Source: an uncultured bacterium
GTDB taxonomy: Bacteria; Cyanobacteriota; Vampirovibrionia; Gastranaerophilales; Gastranaerophilaceae
DNA: 10,096 nucleotides
Assembly (NCBI GenBank): GCA_948742005.1
Contig: CAPYQR010000013.1
Location: 8,086 to 18,181 of the forward strand
Direction: 5' to 3'
Made by a program: the position numbers and the translations under genes. The notes below the pieces were generated by a model that worked only from the letters and a program-made list of their open reading frames with translations, was not told the DNA's origin and ran no database searches. Below, piece after piece: positions 6,809 to 10,096 of this stretch (position 1 is its first letter; each line of letters starts with the position of its first letter).

Positions 6809-7537
6809 ATGAGAAAAAACTACAAAGGCACAATTCAAAACAACGAAAAAATTGCAAAAGATACATACAAGCTTGAAATATTATCCGAGCTTGATAATGC
6901 TTCCTGCGGTCAATTTATTTCAATCTTATGCGAAAATAAAACAATGCGCCCCCCTTTCAGCATCAGCAGCTTTGAGATGTCAGACGGCAAAAGCACAACC
7001 ACAATTCTCTACAAAATAAAAGGCGAGGGAACAAACTATATTAAAAATCTAAAACAAAAAGAAGAAATAGACTTCCTCGCGCCTTTAGGAAACGGTTTTG
7101 ATATCATTAACAAAAAATCTCTTTTAATCGGTGCGGGGATTGGAATTGCACCAATGTTATTTTTAAAACGCGAATTAAACAAAAGAAAAATAGAAAACTT
7201 TTTAATTTCAGGGTTCAAAGAAGAAAATGAAATAATCAAAGGCAGCGATAAAACGGTTGTAGGCGGGTCGGTGATGGATTATATTGATGAATTAATCGAA
7301 AAAGAAAATTTTGAAATAATTTATTCCTGTGCACCAATGGTTGTTTTAAAAATGGCAGATGAAACCGCACAAAAACACAAAATCAAAAGCCAGCTTGCCC
7401 TTGAAAAAACAATGGCATGCTCAATCGGCGTCTGCCGCGGTTGTGTTATCAAAATAATCAAAAACGGAAAAATCGAAAACCGTTCTGTTTGTAAAGACGG
7501 GCCTGTTTTTGAGGGAGGAGAGATAATATGGGAATAG
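6809..7537 (+). CDS. pyrK: Dihydroorotate dehydrogenase B, electron-transfer subunit PyrK
   Basis: This is a 242-residue iron-sulfur flavoprotein that carries electrons from the PyrD FMN through a [2Fe-2S] cluster and FAD to NAD+. Domains in order: a ferredoxin-reductase-like FAD barrel with RPPFSIS (47-53), the usual FAD-contacting RPFS-type motif; PLGNGF (92-97); the NAD-binding loop GAGIGIAPM (108-116); and a C-terminal cluster domain with Cys204, Cys209, Cys212 and Cys228 in CSIGVCRGC and VCKDGPVF. All four cluster cysteines are present. The length is slightly below the roughly 250-260 residues usual in Firmicutes. AAAGG lies 7 nt upstream. Its 3' end overlaps pyrD by 10 nt, fitting an obligate PyrD/PyrK complex. 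It is the first gene of the pyr operon, immediately after the terminator. Confidence 0.95.
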   Translation: MRKNYKGTIQNNEKIAKDTYKLEILSELDNASCGQFISILCENKTMRPPFSISSFEMSDGKSTTTILYKIKGEGTNYIKNLKQKEEIDFLAPLGNGFDIINKKSLLIGAGIGIAPMLFLKRELNKRKIENFLISGFKEENEIIKGSDKTVVGGSVMDYIDELIEKENFEIIYSCAPMVVLKMADETAQKHKIKSQLALEKTMACSIGVCRGCVIKIIKNGKIENRSVCKDGPVFEGGEIIWE

Positions 7538-8469
7538 AAAGTTTAAAAACCATATTAAAAAATAAAAAAACAAACAATTCCCTGATTCTAAAATCTCCCT
7601 TGATTGGCGCTTCGGGAACTTATGGATATGATGTTGAATTTGGCGATTTTATCAATCTTGATTATTTAGGTGCAATTTCAACAAAAGGAATCACTCTTGA
7701 ATCACGTTTAGGTAACGATGGCGAGCGGATTTTTGAAGTTCAGGGCGGAATGATTAATCGAATCGGGCTTGAAAATGTCGGAATTGAAAGATTTTTGAGC
7801 GAAAAACTGCCCGTTTTAAAGAAAAATAAAATTGACTTTCTTTTAAATATCGCAGGAAATACAATTGAAGATTATGAAAAACTCGCTTCAATTGCACAAT
7901 TAAACGAAATAAAAGCGCTTGAGGTTAACGTTTCCTGTCCGAATGTTAAAAAAGGATGTCTGGAATTCGGCTTAAATCCTGAAAGTTTGTATAATTTAAC
8001 TTCAAAAATCAGAAAAAATTATCAGGGTTTTTTAATAATCAAACTCTCACCGAACACATCAGACATAAAACCCCTCGCAAGCGCTGTTGAATCCGCAGGG
8101 GCAGATTGTATCAGCGCAATCAACACCTTAAGAGGCTTAGGGATAAATATCAGCTACATCGGCAATAAATTTATCAAAAAAACCGTCCAAGGCGGCTTGT
8201 CGGGCTCTTGTATAAAACCTGTTGCGCTTTATATGATTAATCAAATAAAAAATACGGTCAAAATCCCGATTATTGCAATGGGCGGGATTTCGAAATTAAG
8301 TGATATTTTTGAATTTATCCTCGCAGGCGCTGATGCTTTTCAAATCGGCACGGCAAACTTCCGCTCGCCCTCGATTTGCACAAGTTTAGCTCTTGAATTG
8401 AATGATTTTATTGAAAAAAATGGTTTTAAAGACTTTGAAACTTTAAAAGGAGCAATCAGAGATGAATAA
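7528..8469 (+). CDS. pyrD: Dihydroorotate dehydrogenase class 1B, catalytic subunit PyrD
   Basis: This is a 313-residue FMN-containing TIM barrel that oxidises dihydroorotate to orotate in the cytoplasm. The active-site loop is VNVSCPNVK (133-141) with a catalytic cysteine (Cys137), which marks class 1; class 2 quinone-linked enzymes have serine there. The adjacent pyrK identifies class 1B (NAD+-linked). Other family segments are GASGTYGYDVEF near the N-terminus (27-38), STKGIT (51-56), IKLSPN (171-176), INTLRG (198-203), GGLSGSCIKPVAL (222-234), and the phosphate-binding MGGIS (251-255) and IGTANF (273-278). The usual GLSGPAIKP is GLSGSCIKP here, a mild variation. A strong GGAGG lies 9 nt before the ATG. 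It overlaps pyrK by 10 nt and pyrE by 8 nt, implying translational coupling and balanced expression. Confidence 0.96.
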   Translation: MGIESLKTILKNKKTNNSLILKSPLIGASGTYGYDVEFGDFINLDYLGAISTKGITLESRLGNDGERIFEVQGGMINRIGLENVGIERFLSEKLPVLKKNKIDFLLNIAGNTIEDYEKLASIAQLNEIKALEVNVSCPNVKKGCLEFGLNPESLYNLTSKIRKNYQGFLIIKLSPNTSDIKPLASAVESAGADCISAINTLRGLGINISYIGNKFIKKTVQGGLSGSCIKPVALYMINQIKNTVKIPIIAMGGISKLSDIFEFILAGADAFQIGTANFRSPSICTSLALELNDFIEKNGFKDFETLKGAIRDE

Positions 8470-9028
8470 TGTTAAAGAACTTTTAATCGAAAACGAAGGG
8501 CTTTTAAAAGGGCATTTTTGCTTAACTTCGGGGCTTCATTCGGATACTTATTTTCAATGTGCAAAATTATACCAATTTCCTGATGTTGTTGAAAAATTAG
8601 CATCAATTTTAGCACAATCTTTAAAGCAAATTGATTTTGACACAATAGTTTCTCCTGCAATCGGGGCGGTGATTTTCGGATATGAAGTTGCCCGTCAATG
8701 CGGAAAGCGCAACCTTTTTGTTGAACGCAAGGATAACATAATGCAATTAAGACGCGGATACACAATCGAAAAGGGCGAAAGAATTGTTATTATTGAAGAT
8801 GTAATCACAACCGCAAGAACAATTTTTGAAACCAAAGAAGCAATTAAAGATTTTGGCTGTATTGTTAAAGGTGTCGGATGTATTGTTGATAGGACACAAG
8901 GGAAATTAGACGACCAATTCAAGATTTATTCCCTTTTAAAAGAAAGCCCGACAACCTATGAACCTGAAAACTGCCCTCTTTGCAAACAGGGAATCGAACT
9001 TGTTAAACCCGGAAGCAGAAAAGCTTAA
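8462..9028 (+). CDS. pyrE: Orotate phosphoribosyltransferase PyrE
   Basis: This 188-residue enzyme transfers phosphoribose from PRPP to orotate, giving OMP. It belongs to the form with a C-terminal CPLC motif: GHFCLTSGLHSDTYFQ (17-32) contains the N-terminal family signature, PAIGAVIFGYEVAR (65-78) is the conserved pyrophosphate-loop region, VERK (87-90) and LRRGY (96-100) lie in the flexible catalytic loop, and CPLCKQGIELVKPGSR (171-186) closes the protein. The PRPP-binding motif is IVIIEDVITTARTI (108-121). The two acidic residues are kept, but the usual TTGGS or TTGKS is TTART, an unusual loop that may alter phosphate contacts. AAGGAG sits 9 nt before the ATG inside the end of pyrD, which it overlaps by 8 nt. 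The identity is secure despite the loop change. Confidence 0.95.
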   Translation: MNNVKELLIENEGLLKGHFCLTSGLHSDTYFQCAKLYQFPDVVEKLASILAQSLKQIDFDTIVSPAIGAVIFGYEVARQCGKRNLFVERKDNIMQLRRGYTIEKGERIVIIEDVITTARTIFETKEAIKDFGCIVKGVGCIVDRTQGKLDDQFKIYSLLKESPTTYEPENCPLCKQGIELVKPGSRKA

Positions 9029-9064
9029 AACAAAACATAAATATAAAAACCAGAGGAAGAATGA

Positions 9065-9952
9065 ATGAAAAACCTGCTTGATATAAAAAGTCTCACAACA
9101 GATGAAATTAATCAAATAATAAAAAGAGCATCAGAATTTGAAAAAGGAATCAGAAAATCAAACCACACAAATTCACATGTCATCAGTATGTTTTTTGAAA
9201 ATTCAACAAGAACAAAACTGTCTTTTGAAATGGCAATAAATAAAATCCATGCAAACAAATACGATTTTTGCGCAAATACTTCATCATTACAAAAAGGCGA
9301 GGATATATACGACACAATAAATAATCTTTGCGCAATAGGAATGAATATCGTTATTTTAAGACATTCAGACGAAAATTTAATCTTTGAATTGAGCAAGAAA
9401 AAATACTATCAAGATATTTCATTCATAAACGCGGGAAGCGGAGCAAGCGCACACCCCACACAAGCATTATTAGATTTTTACACAATTAAAAAACAATTTC
9501 TTGATTTAACGGATAAAACAATAACATTTGTAGGAGATATCGCCCATTCACGAGTTGCAAAATCAAACATTGAACTATTAAAAAAATTCCATGCAAATTT
9601 AAGATGCTTAACAGACGATATTTTCCAAGGAGAAAAAATCGAGGGGGTTGAATATTTTAATAATATTGATGAAGCATTTTTAAATGCAGATATAATAATG
9701 CCTTTGAGAATTCAAAAAGAACGAATTGAAGAAAAAATTAATATCAACGATTATATTAAAAAATTTCAAATAACAAAAGAAAATCTCCCCTATGCAGCAT
9801 TTTTAATGCACCCTGGGCCTATAAACCGTGATATCGAAGTTAAAAATGACGTTTTAGAAACACAAAATGCAAGGACAATCCTTAACCAGGCAAAAAACGG
9901 CGTTTATGTCAGAATGGCAATTTTAGATATGATTTTAACTTCGCAATATTAA
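9065..9952 (+). CDS. pyrB: Aspartate carbamoyltransferase catalytic subunit PyrB
   Basis: This 295-residue enzyme condenses carbamoyl phosphate with aspartate, the first committed pyrimidine step; it forms trimers. The carbamoyl-phosphate site is FFENSTRTKLSFE (43-55, with STRT at 47-50). The 80s loop SSLQKGED (73-80) includes the Lys that reaches into the neighbouring subunit. RHSDE (99-103), HPTQALLD (130-137), VGDIAHSRVAKSN (156-168), LRIQKER (214-220) and MHPGPINRD (248-256) are all family signatures. Aspartate transcarbamoylase is preferred over ornithine transcarbamoylase because of HPTQALLD with HSRVAKSN and the pyr context. The ATG at 9065 follows GAGGA; the ATG at 9061 is in another frame and soon stops. 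No pyrI regulatory subunit follows, so a simple trimer or an ATCase/DHOase assembly is possible. It starts 36 nt after pyrE. Confidence 0.95.
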   Translation: MKNLLDIKSLTTDEINQIIKRASEFEKGIRKSNHTNSHVISMFFENSTRTKLSFEMAINKIHANKYDFCANTSSLQKGEDIYDTINNLCAIGMNIVILRHSDENLIFELSKKKYYQDISFINAGSGASAHPTQALLDFYTIKKQFLDLTDKTITFVGDIAHSRVAKSNIELLKKFHANLRCLTDDIFQGEKIEGVEYFNNIDEAFLNADIIMPLRIQKERIEEKININDYIKKFQITKENLPYAAFLMHPGPINRDIEVKNDVLETQNARTILNQAKNGVYVRMAILDMILTSQY

Positions 9953-9994
9953 TTTAACTGCACCAATGAGAAAATCTTAAAAACAAAGGTTAAA

Positions 9995-10096
9995 ATGACT
10001 AAAGAAAAACAATTCAAAATTACCAAAATTCCCTCCCTGATTGATATGCATGTGCATTTTAGAGAACCCGGCTTTGAACAAAAGGAAACGCTTGAA
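9995..10096 (+). CDS. pyrC: Dihydroorotase PyrC, N-terminal fragment (runs off the end)
   Basis: Only the first 34 codons are present. They end in DMHVHFREPGFEQKETLE (17-34), the class I dihydroorotase signature, in which the HVH pair binds the catalytic zinc and FREPG lies at the substrate pocket. The enzyme cyclises carbamoyl-aspartate to dihydroorotate. AAAGG lies 5 nt before the ATG, and the gene follows pyrB by 42 nt with no terminator, so it continues the operon. The residues before the signature (MTKEKQFKITKIPSLI) are shorter than in many full-length type I enzymes, which carry a longer N-terminal beta domain before the metal motif. The product may therefore be a compact form, but the rest of the gene is needed to tell. 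Confidence 0.88.
   Translation, partial: MTKEKQFKITKIPSLIDMHVHFREPGFEQKETLE

Noticed and set aside
6791-6811. TATAAA at 6794-6799 as a -10 box for pyrK
   Set aside because: It would start transcription about 3 nt before the pyrK ATG, making a nearly leaderless mRNA. The same bases form the AAAGG ribosome-binding site, and no good -35 sits 17 nt upstream (TTTCGT, inside the terminator loop).
9061-9081. ATG at 9061 as an alternative pyrB start
   Set aside because: It is in a different frame from pyrB and reaches a stop after a few codons. The ATG at 9065 gives the expected N-terminus with a properly spaced GAGGA.
1-10096. CRISPR arrays, tRNA or rRNA genes, insertion sequences, phage or defence genes
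   Set aside because: No regularly spaced repeats, no tRNA-like cloverleaf, no transposase or integrase motifs, and no terminal inverted repeats were seen. Nearly all of the sequence is accounted for by efflux and pyrimidine genes.

Overview
The window is AT-rich and carries closely packed genes, all on the + strand. It suggests a Gram-negative (diderm) bacterium: it has two outer-membrane TolC-type channels and a periplasmic adaptor. The NAD-dependent (class 1B, PyrD/PyrK) dihydroorotate dehydrogenase suggests an anaerobic or fermentative lifestyle. The low GC, gene style and TolC features are reminiscent of gut non-photosynthetic relatives of Cyanobacteria (Melainabacteria/Gastranaerophilales), but that is an impression from memory, not a demonstrated assignment.

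Region 1 (1-6644) is a MacAB-TolC-like tripartite efflux locus. It holds a 5'-truncated TolC-family gene, a second complete TolC-family gene starting with TTG, a MacA-type adaptor whose ATG overlaps the previous stop codon, a stand-alone MacB-type ATPase, an unrecognised 271-residue protein, and a stand-alone MacB-type permease. In canonical MacB the ATPase and permease are one polypeptide; here they are two genes separated by the unknown gene. Spacing is 63 nt or less and no terminator is visible inside the block, so one transcription unit is likely.

Region 2 (6645-6808) is a very AT-rich spacer. It holds possible sigma-70-like promoters, a 27-codon open reading frame with a Shine-Dalgarno-like sequence, and a strong intrinsic terminator whose T tract ends only 17 nt before the pyrK start codon. 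The short ORF runs through the whole hairpin and stops at the end of the T tract. This geometry resembles a translation-coupled attenuator like that of enterobacterial pyrBI. It is the most interesting regulatory signal in the window.

Region 3 (6809-10096) is a de novo pyrimidine biosynthesis operon in the order pyrK-pyrD-pyrE-pyrB-pyrC; pyrC runs off the end. pyrK/pyrD overlap by 10 nt and pyrD/pyrE by 8 nt. Together the products make carbamoyl-aspartate (PyrB), dihydroorotate (PyrC), orotate (PyrD/PyrK, passing electrons to NAD+) and OMP (PyrE). carAB and pyrF are not in the window.

The first ~57 bases are anomalous. They are GC-rich, and on the minus strand they read as a piece of a ClpC-type AAA+ chaperone resembling Bacteroidetes ClpC. 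The plus-strand residues encoded there before the TolC 'DFG' motif do not look like a TolC protein. A chimeric join at the contig edge is the simplest explanation.
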